Shown here: piece after piece, positions 16,890-26,098 of the stretch
Position numbering within the stretch: the first letter of the stretch is position 1
How the letters are laid out: every line of letters begins with the position of its first letter
Source of the DNA: Candidatus Alloenteromonas pullicola
GTDB lineage: Bacteria; Bacillota_I; Bacilli_A; RFN20; CAG-826
Length of the DNA stretch: 38,315 bases
NCBI GenBank assembly: GCA_018714785.1
Contig: DVMV01000028.1
Coordinates: 1 to 38,315, forward strand
Reading direction: 5' to 3'
The notes under the pieces: model-generated
Told to the model about the DNA's origin: nothing
What the model saw: the letters and a program-made list of their open reading frames with translations, nothing else
Database searches by the model: none
Position numbers and translations under genes: made by a program

Positions 16890-17759
16890 CGGCAGCTCCG
16901 ACCCGAAGCACATCCTCTCCCCGGTCCGCGGATGGGTGAGGATGAGCTTTTCGGCGTGGAGCAATTGCCTTTTGGCCCCGAGGCGGCGGTTGCCCTTCCC
17001 ATACACCTGGTCGCCGATGATCGGGTGGCCGATGTACTCGAGGTGGGCCCTGATCTGGTGGGTCCGTCCGGTCTCTAGCACCAACCGCAGCAAGCTGACG
17101 CGGTCAACGGGATAGACTTGCACCACCTCGAAGTGGGTGATGGCCATCTTGCCGGACTGCACGTCGACCGCCTGCTTGAGGCGGTTGTCCTTGTCGCGGG
17201 ACAAAGGGGCGATGATCTTCCCCCGCTTCTCCTGGAATATGCCATCCGCGAGGGCGACGTACTCCCGGTGCATCGAGTGGTCCTTCAGCTGGGATTGCAG
17301 GCTCAGCAGGGCCTCCTCGGTCTTGGCGACCGCGAGCAGCCCCGAGGTGTCCTTGTCGATCCGGTGCACCAGCCCGGGCCTTCCCGAGGCGGGGGCGAGC
17401 TCCTCCCCATAATGGAACAAGAGCCCATTGAGCAACGTCCCGTCGTAGTTGCCGGCCCCGGGGTGGACGACCAGCCCGGCGGGCTTGTCGATGATGATTA
17501 TGTCATCGTCCTCGTAGACCACGTGGAGGTCCATCTTCTCGGGGACGAGGTCGGTCGGGGGCTCGACGTAGTCCTCGTAGCTCACCACGTCACCCTCCTC
17601 AAGCGGGTAATGGGCCTTCTCGGGTTTCCCGTTGACGGCGACCTTGCCCTGCTTGATCAAGGCCTGGCACTTGCTCCGGCTTTTGGCGGCCCCGAAGGCG
17701 AAAAGCGCCTCGTCGAGCCGCTTGCCAGAGAGCTCCTTACTCGCCTTGAACTGACCCAT
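16854..17759 (-). CDS. rluD: RluA/RluD family 23S rRNA pseudouridine synthase
   Basis: S4 domain then VHRIDKDTSGLLAVAKT and RTHQIRAHLEYIGHPIIGD. Confidence 0.93.
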   Translation of the reverse strand: MGQFKASKELSGKRLDEALFAFGAAKSRSKCQALIKQGKVAVNGKPEKAHYPLEEGDVVSYEDYVEPPTDLVPEKMDLHVVYEDDDIIIIDKPAGLVVHPGAGNYDGTLLNGLLFHYGEELAPASGRPGLVHRIDKDTSGLLAVAKTEEALLSLQSQLKDHSMHREYVALADGIFQEKRGKIIAPLSRDKDNRLKQAVDVQSGKMAITHFEVVQVYPVDRVSLLRLVLETGRTHQIRAHLEYIGHPIIGDQVYGKGNRRLGAKRQLLHAEKLILTHPRTGERMCFGSELPLDFQEVLDRLR

Positions 17760-18369
17760 CCTTGCCCTCTTCCGCCGAATCGCTCGGCTGCTTTTGGGCG
17801 GCCTTCTTCTCCGGCTTGACCATGTCGATGACGAGAACGACGAGGAGCAATATGACCCCGACGGTGAGATAGGCGTCGGCGAAGTTGAAGGTCGCGAAGG
17901 GATTGACCGAGCTCGGCTTGGCGCCTGGCCCGCCGCCTAGGTAGAAGCTCAGGAAGTCGATGACCCCGTCGAAGCCGGTGGTCGACTCCCAGTAGAAGGC
18001 GCGGTCGACGAAGTTGCCGACCGCCCCGGCGAGCAGTAGCGCCCCCACGATGCGCTCGAAGGTCTTGAGCTTGGCGAAGGCGTAGAAGTAGTACCCGCCG
18101 ATGGCCAAGGACATCACGATGGAGATCAGGATGTTGACCACCCTCGAGCCGAGGCTCCCGGCCCCCAGCCCGAAGGCGATGCCGGTGTTGTAGGAGAGGG
18201 TGATGTAGAAGAAGTTCGGGATGACCTCGATCATCTGCCCCGGGACGGCGAAGCTCTGGACCAGCCATTTGCTGAGCAGGTCTAGGAAGAGCAATCCGCC
18301 GACGACGCAGGCGAAGACGATGAGCATCCTCATTCCCTTCTTGTCGGGCTTGACGTAGTTGAGCTTCAT
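17737..18369 (-). CDS. lspA: Lipoprotein signal peptidase (signal peptidase II)
   Basis: LSYNTGIAFGL, LAGAVGNFVDRAF and FNFADAYLTVGV catalytic Asp motifs, 4 TM. Confidence 0.95.
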   Translation of the reverse strand: MKLNYVKPDKKGMRMLIVFACVVGGLLFLDLLSKWLVQSFAVPGQMIEVIPNFFYITLSYNTGIAFGLGAGSLGSRVVNILISIVMSLAIGGYYFYAFAKLKTFERIVGALLLAGAVGNFVDRAFYWESTTGFDGVIDFLSFYLGGGPGAKPSSVNPFATFNFADAYLTVGVILLLVVLVIDMVKPEKKAAQKQPSDSAEEGKDGSVQGE

Positions 18370-21065
18370 TTATCCAAGGCCTCCAGGCAGCGATGGCATA
18401 GATGCCCGTCCTTTGTCTCGGCCAGCTCGTCGTAATGGCGGCGGCAGCGGTCGCATTCCGGGCGGGAATCGGCGCAGCAAGCGGCGGCATCATCCCCTTT
18501 TTCTAGCGACACATCGGAAACGTTGAACAGCAGGCAAAGTTCGTCCTTGGATAGCGACGAGAGCGCGTCGAACAGCTTGCCTTCGCGGCAGCTTAGCGAG
18601 AGCTTGGCGTCGCTTGAGGATCCGAACTCGCCCGCGGCGCGCTTCCCCTCGAGGCTCTTCAGCGCCACCTCGCGCAGCGAGAGGAACTCCCGGTATAGGG
18701 AGAGCATCTCCCCGTCGGGCTGCTTCTCCTGCACCATGTCCTCGAGCTGGACCGATTCCTTGTGCTCCAATGGCAGGTAGGAATACACCTCCTCCATCGT
18801 GAAGGGGAGGATCGGGTTGAGCAATAGGCACAGCGACTTGGCGCAGCGGAAGATGACCTCCAGCGCCCCCTGGCGGCGAGCCGAGTCGGCATTATCGCAG
18901 TATAGGACGTCCTTGAGGGCGTCGAGGTAGAGCGAGGAGAGGTCGAACGAGGCGAAGGGGATGATGGCGTTGACCACCCCGGCGAAGTCGTACTCGTCGT
19001 AGCTTTTGGTGGCCTTGGTTATGACCTCGTCGAGCCGGGCGAGGATCATCTTGTCGAGCAAGGAGTGCTCCTTCTTGGCCTCGGGGTGGTAGCTCGATAG
19101 GTTGCCGAGCATGAACTTGAAGGTGTTGCGGATCTTGCGGTAGTTGTCGGCGACCGAGCCGATGATGCGCTCGCCGATCCTGGCGTCGGCCTTGTAGTCG
19201 ACCGAGGCGGCCCACAACCGGAGTATGTCGGCGCCGTAGTTGGAGGCGACCTTGGTCGGGTCGACGCCGTTGCCCTTGGACTTGCTCATCTTCTGCCAGT
19301 TCTCGTCCATGACCCAGCCATGGGTGAGGCAGGTCTTGAACGGCGACTTCCCGCAGAAGGCGGTCGAAAGGGTCAGCGAGGCGTTGAACCAGCCGCGGTA
19401 TTGGTCGTTGCCCTCAAGGTAGAGGTCGGCCGGGAACTTGAGCCCGCGCTGCCGGAGCACCCCGTTCCAGCTCGACCCGGAGTCGAACCAGACGTCCATG
19501 ATGTCGGTCTCCTTGGTATAGGCCCTATTAGGCGAGGCGGGGTTGACGTATCCACCTGGAAGTAGCTGCTTCGGGGCGGCCTCGAACCAATAGGACGAGC
19601 CATGCTCGCGGATAAGGCTAGCGATGTGCTCGAAGACGGATTTGTCGATGATCGGCGACCCGTCCTCGTTGTAGATGATGGGGATGGCGACGCCCCACGC
19701 CCTCTGGCGCGAGATGCACCAGTCGGCGCGGTCCTTGATCATGTTGACCATCTTGCCCTTGCCCCAGCCTGGCACCCACTCGATGGAGTCGGCCTCCTCG
19801 AGGAGCTTCTGCCTGATCGGGGAGATCGAGCAGAACCACTGCGGAGTGGCGCGGAAGATGACCGGCTTCTTGGTCCGCCAGTCGTGCGGGTAGGAGTGGA
19901 CGATGTCCTCCTCCTTCAGTATCGCGCCCTTGGCGCTAAGCAATTCGATGACCTTGTCGTTGGCCTGGGCATAGAACATGCCGTCGAGCGGATCGCCCTC
20001 GCCCAGATGCATATACCCCTTCTCGTCGACCGGGCAGAACGGCTTTATGCCGTATTTGGCGCAGGCGTTGAAGTCGTCGAGGCCGTGGTCGGGGGCGGTG
20101 TGGACGCAGCCGGTGCCCGAATCGGAGGTGACGAAGGAGGCGAGGATCAGCGGCGACTCCCGTCCATACAGCGGATGGCTGGCGACCACCCCCTCGAGCT
20201 CCTGGCCCTTGAAGGTCTTCAGCAGCTCGCAGCTAGAGAACCCGAGCTCCTCGACCAGCTTGTCCTTGAGCTCGCAGAGGAAGAGGAAATCGCCCTTCTC
20301 GGTATGGTAAAGGCCATACTCGAACCGCGGGTTCAATGTGATGGCGAGGTTGGCCGGGATGGTCCAGGGGGTGGTGGTCCAGATGATGACCTTGCTCCCC
20401 TCGGGCAGCTTGCCCTTCCCATCCTTGACCTCGAAGGCGATGTAAAGCGTCTTGCAGGGCACGTCGTGGTACTCGATCTCGGCCTCGGCCAGCGCGGATT
20501 CGCTAGACGGCGACCAATACACCGGCTTGACGCCTTTGAAGATTAGCCCGTCGAGGGCCATCTTGGCGAAGACCTCGATCTGGCGGGCCTCGAACTCCGG
20601 CAGCAGCGTCAGGTACGGATGCTCGTAGTCGCCGAGGCAGCCGAGCCTCTTGATCTCCGACATCTGGCGGTCGACCTGGGCGTGGGCGTACTCGTCGCAC
20701 TTCTTCCGGAACTCGACGACGCCCATCTTCTTCCTGTCGACCCCGCTTTTGGTGACCATGACCTCGATGGGGAGGCCGTGCGTGTCGAAGCCGAAGACGA
20801 AGGGGGTCTTGAAGCCCTTCATGTTCTTATAGCGGACGACGAAGTCCTTCAGGCAGCGGTTGAGCGCGTGGCCGCAGTGGATGTCGCCATTGGCATAAGG
20901 CGGCCCATCGTGGAGCATGAACTCCTCGCAGCCCTCGCGGTCCGCGTTCATCTTCTCGTATAGCTTGATGTCGCCCCAGCGCTTGATCAGCAGCGGCTCC
21001 TTCATCGGCAGCCCCGCCCGCATCGGGAAGGCGGAGTTCGGCATCAGCAATGTGTCTTTGAGCAT
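18366..21065 (-). CDS. ileS: Isoleucyl-tRNA synthetase
   Basis: HDGPPYANGDIHCGHALN, KMSKSKGNGVDP; C-terminal zinc-binding Cys cluster; ATGA overlap with lspA. Confidence 0.98.
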   Translation of the reverse strand: MLKDTLLMPNSAFPMRAGLPMKEPLLIKRWGDIKLYEKMNADREGCEEFMLHDGPPYANGDIHCGHALNRCLKDFVVRYKNMKGFKTPFVFGFDTHGLPIEVMVTKSGVDRKKMGVVEFRKKCDEYAHAQVDRQMSEIKRLGCLGDYEHPYLTLLPEFEARQIEVFAKMALDGLIFKGVKPVYWSPSSESALAEAEIEYHDVPCKTLYIAFEVKDGKGKLPEGSKVIIWTTTPWTIPANLAITLNPRFEYGLYHTEKGDFLFLCELKDKLVEELGFSSCELLKTFKGQELEGVVASHPLYGRESPLILASFVTSDSGTGCVHTAPDHGLDDFNACAKYGIKPFCPVDEKGYMHLGEGDPLDGMFYAQANDKVIELLSAKGAILKEEDIVHSYPHDWRTKKPVIFRATPQWFCSISPIRQKLLEEADSIEWVPGWGKGKMVNMIKDRADWCISRQRAWGVAIPIIYNEDGSPIIDKSVFEHIASLIREHGSSYWFEAAPKQLLPGGYVNPASPNRAYTKETDIMDVWFDSGSSWNGVLRQRGLKFPADLYLEGNDQYRGWFNASLTLSTAFCGKSPFKTCLTHGWVMDENWQKMSKSKGNGVDPTKVASNYGADILRLWAASVDYKADARIGERIIGSVADNYRKIRNTFKFMLGNLSSYHPEAKKEHSLLDKMILARLDEVITKATKSYDEYDFAGVVNAIIPFASFDLSSLYLDALKDVLYCDNADSARRQGALEVIFRCAKSLCLLLNPILPFTMEEVYSYLPLEHKESVQLEDMVQEKQPDGEMLSLYREFLSLREVALKSLEGKRAAGEFGSSSDAKLSLSCREGKLFDALSSLSKDELCLLFNVSDVSLEKGDDAAACCADSRPECDRCRRHYDELAETKDGHLCHRCLEALDK

Positions 21066-21076
21066 GTGTTCCTCCT

Positions 21077-21305
21077 AAAAAGAAAAGCGCCCAGCTTAAG
21101 GGCGCGGGCGCGCTGTACCACCTTAATTCCCCTGCAAAGCAGGGCTCGTTTCCCCCGATAACGGCGGGGACCGGGGGACCTAGGCCGTTGGATTCGGCCC
21201 CCAGGCTCGGAAGTGATCTCTTTCCCAACGCCCCTTCTCAGCTTCAGCGGGGCTCTCTGTCTTTAGGGAAGGCGCTGTCTTCGTCTTCGCCACGGCTAAT
21301 ATATA
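21077..21305 (-). promoter_or_regulatory. T-box leader of ileS, specifier ATC (Ile) at 21215-21217
   Basis: Minus strand AGAGAG, GCTGAAGCTGAG, GAG-ATC-ACTTCC, AAGGTGGTACAGCGCG, terminator GCGCGCCCGCGCCC-TTAAGCT-GGGCGCTTTTCTTTTT. Confidence 0.93.
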
Positions 21306-21326
21306 CCACCGCCCCGCTTTTTGGAA

Positions 21327-21350
21327 AGGAAAACCCCTCAATGGAGGGGC
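21327..21350 (-). terminator. Intrinsic terminator downstream of ftsZ
   Basis: Minus strand CCCCTC-CATT-GAGGGG-TTTTCCTTT. Confidence 0.85.
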
Positions 21351-21354
21351 GATC

Positions 21355-22494
21355 CTATTTGTTCTGCGAATCCGAGAGGAAGGAAGGGAGTATCGACTCG
21401 AGGAAGTTGTCCTCGTCCCCATCGCTCCCCCGCTCGGCCTCGGCCTTCTCGGTCGCGGCCTTCCTGGCCTCGTCGACGCCGGAGAGGGCGGTCTCCTTGC
21501 TGACCCGGGCGTAGGTCGGGATGGAGGTGAAGTCGAACTCCTCGGCGAAGTCGGTGGCGATGATCGAGCAGATGAGCTCGTCGCCGAGCCGCTCATTCAG
21601 CGACACGCCGAGGACGATGTCGATCTGCCCGCCGGCCTGCCTTGTGATCTCGTCGACGCATTCCTGGATGCAGATTAGGTTGGCCTCGGTGCCGGCGGTG
21701 ATGCAGACGATCGCGCGCCTGGCGCCGGAGATCTGCGCTTCGAGCAGCGGGCAGTTGATGGCGTTCTCCGCCGCCTCGATGGACTTGTTGGGCCCCGTGG
21801 CCGATCCATACCCGATGAGGGCGATGCCCGAATTGGACAGCGTTGCCCTTACGTCGGCGAAGTCGAGGTTGATGTAGCCTGGCAGCAATATGAGGTCGGT
21901 TACGGTGTGGACCGAGCTAGACAGCACGCGGTCTGATTCGGAGAAGGCCTTGTTGGCCGAGGCGTTGCCGGCGGTCTGCAGCAGCTTGTCGTTGCTCACG
22001 ATGATGATGGAGTCGACCACGTCCTTGAGGTTGTTGAGCCCCTTGACCGAGTTGGCGTTGCGGACCCTCCCCTCGAGGGCGAAGGGCCTGGTGACGATGG
22101 CGACTACCAGCGCCCCGGCCTCCTTGGCGATCCTGGCGACCACCGGGGCGGCCCCGGTTCCGGTGCCGCCGCCCATGCCGGCGGCGACGAAGACCATGTT
22201 TGCCCCCGCCACGATTTGGGCGATCTTGTCCTTGCTCGCCTCGGCGGCCTTCTGGCCCACGTCGGGGTCTCCCCCGGCGCCTAGCCCCTGGGTGACCTCC
22301 TCGCCGATGACGATGCGGTTCTGCGCCTTGGAGGTGGCCAAGGCCTGCTTGTCGGTGTTCAAAACGTAGAACTCGACGTTCTCTATGTTGTCGTCGATCA
22401 TGCGGTTGACGGCGTTGTTGCCGGCCCCGCCGACGCCGATCACCACGATGCGGACGACCGGCTCGAATCCATCTAGATCATCATTAATGGCCAT
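21355..22494 (-). CDS. ftsZ: Cell division protein FtsZ
   Basis: Tubulin signature GMGGGTGTGAAPVVA; C-terminal peptide DNFLESILPSFL. Confidence 0.97.
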   Translation of the reverse strand: MAINDDLDGFEPVVRIVVIGVGGAGNNAVNRMIDDNIENVEFYVLNTDKQALATSKAQNRIVIGEEVTQGLGAGGDPDVGQKAAEASKDKIAQIVAGANMVFVAAGMGGGTGTGAAPVVARIAKEAGALVVAIVTRPFALEGRVRNANSVKGLNNLKDVVDSIIIVSNDKLLQTAGNASANKAFSESDRVLSSSVHTVTDLILLPGYINLDFADVRATLSNSGIALIGYGSATGPNKSIEAAENAINCPLLEAQISGARRAIVCITAGTEANLICIQECVDEITRQAGGQIDIVLGVSLNERLGDELICSIIATDFAEEFDFTSIPTYARVSKETALSGVDEARKAATEKAEAERGSDGDEDNFLESILPSFLSDSQNK

Positions 22495-22509
22495 TGCTTT
22501 GACCTCCTA

Positions 22510-23736
22510 TCACAGGGCGTCGTCCTCAGGCGAGGGGGCGACGTGGCCCCGCTTGCCCTTCCCGGATACCCTGTTGACCGGGACGACTCCCTTCTGCGTG
22601 TCGGAGAAGGAGCCTGAGTATTCGCCGCACAAGAGCATTCCAAGCAGGTTGGCATAGCTCGGGTCGCGGGCGCCGATGCTGCGCGGGGTGACGCGGCTGA
22701 TCGGGCGGTTGGGGAACCCCTCGGTCAGGAAATGGGTCAATCCGTTTAGCTTCGAGCCGCCGCCGATGCAGATGATCGGCAGGGTCGAGTATAGCGGGTT
22801 GGAGTACTGGGATAGCAGCGTCTCCACCGCGTTGTTGAGCGAGGAGATGTATTCGGAGAAGAACCCCTCGATGGAGCGATTGAGGTCCTTCTGGGTAATC
22901 TTTGCATAGTCGACGAGCGAGGGGGAATACGCCCTCTCGGTGGCCTCGTAGCCGTATTTTATCTTCAGCGACTCGGCCTGCTCGAAGCTTATGCCGAAGT
23001 CGGAGGCGATGCGCTCGGACAGGTCATCCCCGCCGCGGTAGAAGTATAGCGCCCCATATGGCGACCCCTCGCCGATGAAGGAGACGGTCGAGCCGCGGGA
23101 GCCGATGTCGAGCAGCACATAGGTCGAAGGCAGCTCGCCGTAGGTCGATAGGAGCTTAGCCGCGGTGTAGGAGGAGACGCAGGTCTTGCTTATCCGGAAC
23201 CCAGCCATGGTCAGCGCCTTGGTGTAGAGGTCCTTGACGGTTAGCGGCAGGCAATAAACCTTGGCCTGGATCTGCAGGAAGGCGGTCTTCTTGCCTATCG
23301 GGGGGTTGGAGTAAACGCTCCCATCGGCCAGGATGAACTGCTCGGGGATGACGTCTATGGTGGTCAGCCCCTCGGGAAGCTGCTGCTGCATGACGAGGCT
23401 CACCGCGTTGGCGACGTCGACCTTGCTCACCCCGATGTCGGGACGGACGATGTTGGTCGACTTCTCGTTGGCGTAGACCTTGAGCCCCGCCGAAGGCAGG
23501 ACCAGGCTGACGTTGGTAAGCTTGATGTTGATATGCTTGTGCTCGTCGCGTATGTCATGAAGCTTGGCGAGCTCGGCCGAAAGGTTGGTCAGGTTGACCT
23601 TATCGTCCTTGATGAGGTCCTTAGACTTCACGGTGGTGGCGTAGGTGACGATAGGGGCGTTCCCCAGCTGGTAGCCCACAACCAGCCTAAGCGCGGAGGA
23701 CCCTATCTCCAAACAGGCTATCTGATGCTGTTCCAT
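22510..23736 (-). CDS. ftsA: Divergent cell division protein FtsA
   Basis: Actin-like fold motifs (LLDIGSRGSTVSFIGEG, CIGGGSKLNGL) and position directly before ftsZ. Confidence 0.88.
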   Translation of the reverse strand: MEQHQIACLEIGSSALRLVVGYQLGNAPIVTYATTVKSKDLIKDDKVNLTNLSAELAKLHDIRDEHKHINIKLTNVSLVLPSAGLKVYANEKSTNIVRPDIGVSKVDVANAVSLVMQQQLPEGLTTIDVIPEQFILADGSVYSNPPIGKKTAFLQIQAKVYCLPLTVKDLYTKALTMAGFRISKTCVSSYTAAKLLSTYGELPSTYVLLDIGSRGSTVSFIGEGSPYGALYFYRGGDDLSERIASDFGISFEQAESLKIKYGYEATERAYSPSLVDYAKITQKDLNRSIEGFFSEYISSLNNAVETLLSQYSNPLYSTLPIICIGGGSKLNGLTHFLTEGFPNRPISRVTPRSIGARDPSYANLLGMLLCGEYSGSFSDTQKGVVPVNRVSGKGKRGHVAPSPEDDAL

Positions 23737-23844
23737 AAGTGACGCCCATATTGTAATATGGCCGAAGTTTTTAAGGAAGGGGCTATCGATAGTTTTTTAG
23801 TAGTTTTCTAGAAAGTATGCAGTAGAAGAAAAACTTCGATGGCA

Positions 23845-23880
23845 GCAAAAGAAAAGGCCGGGTGGAGGGAACACCCGGCC
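23845..23880 (-). terminator. Intrinsic terminator between the small TM protein gene and ftsA
   Basis: Minus strand GGCCGGGTG-TTCCCTC-CACCCGGCC-TTTTCTTTT. Confidence 0.9.
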
Positions 23881-23891
23881 GGTCGTGATGG

Positions 23892-24125
23892 CTATTGTAA
23901 GGTCAGCGGCTCCGATGAGGAGGTTTCCTCGGTCGTCTGGGTGAGCGAGGACTCGCTGCCCACGTCCGCTTTCGCCCCGCCACCGCTCAACGCCATTTGG
24001 TAGGTGATGGCGATCGGCATGGCGGAGATGGCGGCTCCGCACAGGAGGAAACTGCCCGCTATCAGGATCGACCTGAAACGGTAATAGGACCGGCGATGCC
24101 CGGTTTTGACAAGCTTGTCCTTCAT
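23892..24125 (-). CDS. Small single-TM protein at the ftsL position (77 aa)
   Basis: MKDKLVKTGHRRSYYRFRSILIAGSFLLCGAAISAMPIAITYQMAL... plus Ser/Thr-rich tail; ATGA overlap with rsmH. Confidence 0.75.
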   Translation of the reverse strand: MKDKLVKTGHRRSYYRFRSILIAGSFLLCGAAISAMPIAITYQMALSGGGAKADVGSESSLTQTTEETSSSEPLTLQ

Positions 24126-25057
24126 TGTTCCTCCTCCTTTTTCTTTCTTATCCCCCTTAGCTTGGCGGAGGCGCTCCTTGGATTCTCGAGCAGCTCCTTG
24201 TCGCTGGGGAGTATTGGCTTCTTGGTCAGCAGGGCGAACTCCTTTCGCTCTGGCAGGCGGATGTCGTGGCGGGATCCCTGTTCCACGCATAGGGAATGGA
24301 ACCTCCGCTTGACCAGCCTGTCGTCCAGCGACATGAAGGTGATGATGGCCATGCGGCCATCTTCGTTCAGGAGATTTGGCCCAACCTCCAGCAGCCTCTT
24401 GAGCGCCTCCTCCTCTTGGTTGACCTCGATTCGGATGGCCTGGAAGGTCTGCTTGGCGGGATGGCCCTTCTTGGAGAGCTCCTTCGCCGTCTTGGCCGCT
24501 TTGATGGCCTCGACCAGCTCGAAGGTCGTCTCGATGGGCTTGGTCTCCCTTCGCCTCGCTATTTGGCGCGCGATGCGCCGGGCGTCGCGATCCTCCCCGT
24601 ATTCGAAGATGATCCTCGCGAGCTCCTCCTCCTTGTAGCGGTTCACGACCTCGTAGGCGGAGAGGCTTGAAGTCTCGTCCATCCTCATGTCGAGGCGGGA
24701 ATCGAACCGGTAGGAGAAGCCGCGGCTCGGATCGTCGAATTGGGGGCTTGAGACGCCCAGGTCGGCGAATATTCCGTCGACCTTGCTTATCCCGAGATGG
24801 GACAGCTCCTCCGCGATGTTCGCGAAGGATGAGTGGACGAGGGTGAAGTTGTCCCCTATCTGGGAAAGCTTCTCCCTTGATTCCCCTATCGCCTCTTCGT
24901 CTAGGTCGAAGGCGATAAGGCGGCCATGCGGGATGGCCCGAAGCAGCTCGGAGGCATGTCCTGCCCGGCCGAGCGTGCAGTCGACGTAGGTTTTTCCGTC
25001 TTGCGGCGAAAGCAGGGAGATCGACTCATCCTTCATCACCGGATAATGGATACCCAT
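24122..25057 (-). CDS. rsmH: 16S rRNA (cytosine1402-N4)-methyltransferase
   Basis: HYPVMKDESISLL, DCTLGRAGHASELL, DLGVSSPQFDDPSRGFSYRFD. ATG at 25057 overlapping the mraZ TGA. Confidence 0.97.
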   Translation of the reverse strand: MGIHYPVMKDESISLLSPQDGKTYVDCTLGRAGHASELLRAIPHGRLIAFDLDEEAIGESREKLSQIGDNFTLVHSSFANIAEELSHLGISKVDGIFADLGVSSPQFDDPSRGFSYRFDSRLDMRMDETSSLSAYEVVNRYKEEELARIIFEYGEDRDARRIARQIARRRETKPIETTFELVEAIKAAKTAKELSKKGHPAKQTFQAIRIEVNQEEEALKRLLEVGPNLLNEDGRMAIITFMSLDDRLVKRRFHSLCVEQGSRHDIRLPERKEFALLTKKPILPSDKELLENPRSASAKLRGIRKKKEEEQ

Positions 25058-25479
25058 CACTTGGCCTCGGAGGCGAGGGACTCGTATTCCTTGTCCTTTG
25101 CCTTGAAGTACTCTTCCTGGGCCTTGGGCTCCCAGATCTCGAAGTGATCGATGACCCCGACTAGGGTCACCTCACCGTCGATGCGGTACTTGTCGAGCAG
25201 CTCGCGCCCGATGGTTATCCGGCCATGGGCGTCGATCCTGAGCTCAGCCATCGAGGCGAGGGCCAACCTCATATAGGCCCTCGACGACGGGTCGCGGAAG
25301 GAGAGGGATTGCAGTTTGTCCATGAGGCGGGAAAAGGCTTCCTCGGGATAAACCGAGAGGCAGCCGTCGAAGCCCTTCAGTATGTAAAGGGTCTTCTCGT
25401 CCTCGCTGGATAGCAGTTTGGGCGGTATCTGCAGTCTGCCCTTGTCGTCGATTGTGCGGCGGTAAGTTCCGAAATACAT
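25057..25479 (-). CDS. mraZ: Transcriptional regulator MraZ
   Basis: MYFGTYRRTIDDKGRLQIPPKL...RIDAHGRITI double SpoVT/AbrB-like motif. An alternative GTG start lies at 25488. Confidence 0.95.
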   Translation of the reverse strand: MYFGTYRRTIDDKGRLQIPPKLLSSEDEKTLYILKGFDGCLSVYPEEAFSRLMDKLQSLSFRDPSSRAYMRLALASMAELRIDAHGRITIGRELLDKYRIDGEVTLVGVIDHFEIWEPKAQEEYFKAKDKEYESLASEAK

Positions 25480-25632
25480 TTTGCCCACTTTTTCCCCTGC
25501 GTAAAAACATTAACACCTAAAGCGAAACCCATCAAGGGGAAAAGAATGCGCTTTTGCGCGCTTAATTTAAAGGTGGGAAGGCGCAGAAGGCGATAATCCC
25601 CCCATCGCTTCTAGGATTATGCCCCTTCCCAC

Positions 25633-25668
25633 TTAAAAAGGCCGCCGGGAAGGCGACCTTGTTTTTGA
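25633..25668. terminator. Bidirectional intrinsic terminator downstream of the pheST-yceD operon
   Basis: AAAAAGGCCGCC-GGGAA-GGCGACCTTGTTTTTG. Confidence 0.8.
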
Positions 25669-25675
25669 TTGCGGC

Positions 25676-26098
25676 TTACTCGACGTACTCGCTTGAGAAT
25701 ACGTATCCGTCGCCGGACTCGGGCAGGTCATCGCCTTTGCTCGGATAGGGATCCATCTCAAACAGTATGGCGCAGAAGGCGAGGTCGGCGGTGTCTAGCG
25801 CTGCCCCAGGCAGGATGAAGCCCTCGCCCTCCCCGTCTTCCTTCTCCAGGATCTCATAGTCCCCGGAGCAGGCGAAAGCCGATTTGAACGGCGAGCCGCT
25901 ATGTATGTCCTTGCAGGTCAGCGTCGCGCTGATGTCGACGTCGGCAAAGAGCTTTCCGTCGTCGTCGCGGTAAAGCAGCCCCTTGATGTGGCAGCCCTCA
26001 ATGCCAAGCAGGCTTCCGTATGACCTCCCGGAGAGATCGACGTCCTCGTCCAGCGGGACGTCGACCGCGAAAGTCACCTTGCTTTTGGAGACCTTCAT
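25676..26098 (-). CDS. YceD/DUF177-like protein
   Basis: 140 aa; VDVSGRSYG.. IKGLLYRDDDGKLFADVDISATLTCKD pattern and acidic C-terminus typical of DUF177; ATGA overlap with pheT. Confidence 0.65.
   Translation of the reverse strand: MKVSKSKVTFAVDVPLDEDVDLSGRSYGSLLGIEGCHIKGLLYRDDDGKLFADVDISATLTCKDIHSGSPFKSAFACSGDYEILEKEDGEGEGFILPGAALDTADLAFCAILFEMDPYPSKGDDLPESGDGYVFSSEYVE

Noticed and set aside
19602-20546. Long + strand ORF (314 aa) opposite ileS
   Set aside because: Antisense shadow ORF in GC-rich coding DNA; low-complexity D/L/V-rich translation, and the ileS frame is unambiguous.
25480-25500. MraZ-binding box array upstream of mraZ
   Set aside because: Only one AAAGTGG-like box is visible; no spaced repeat series.
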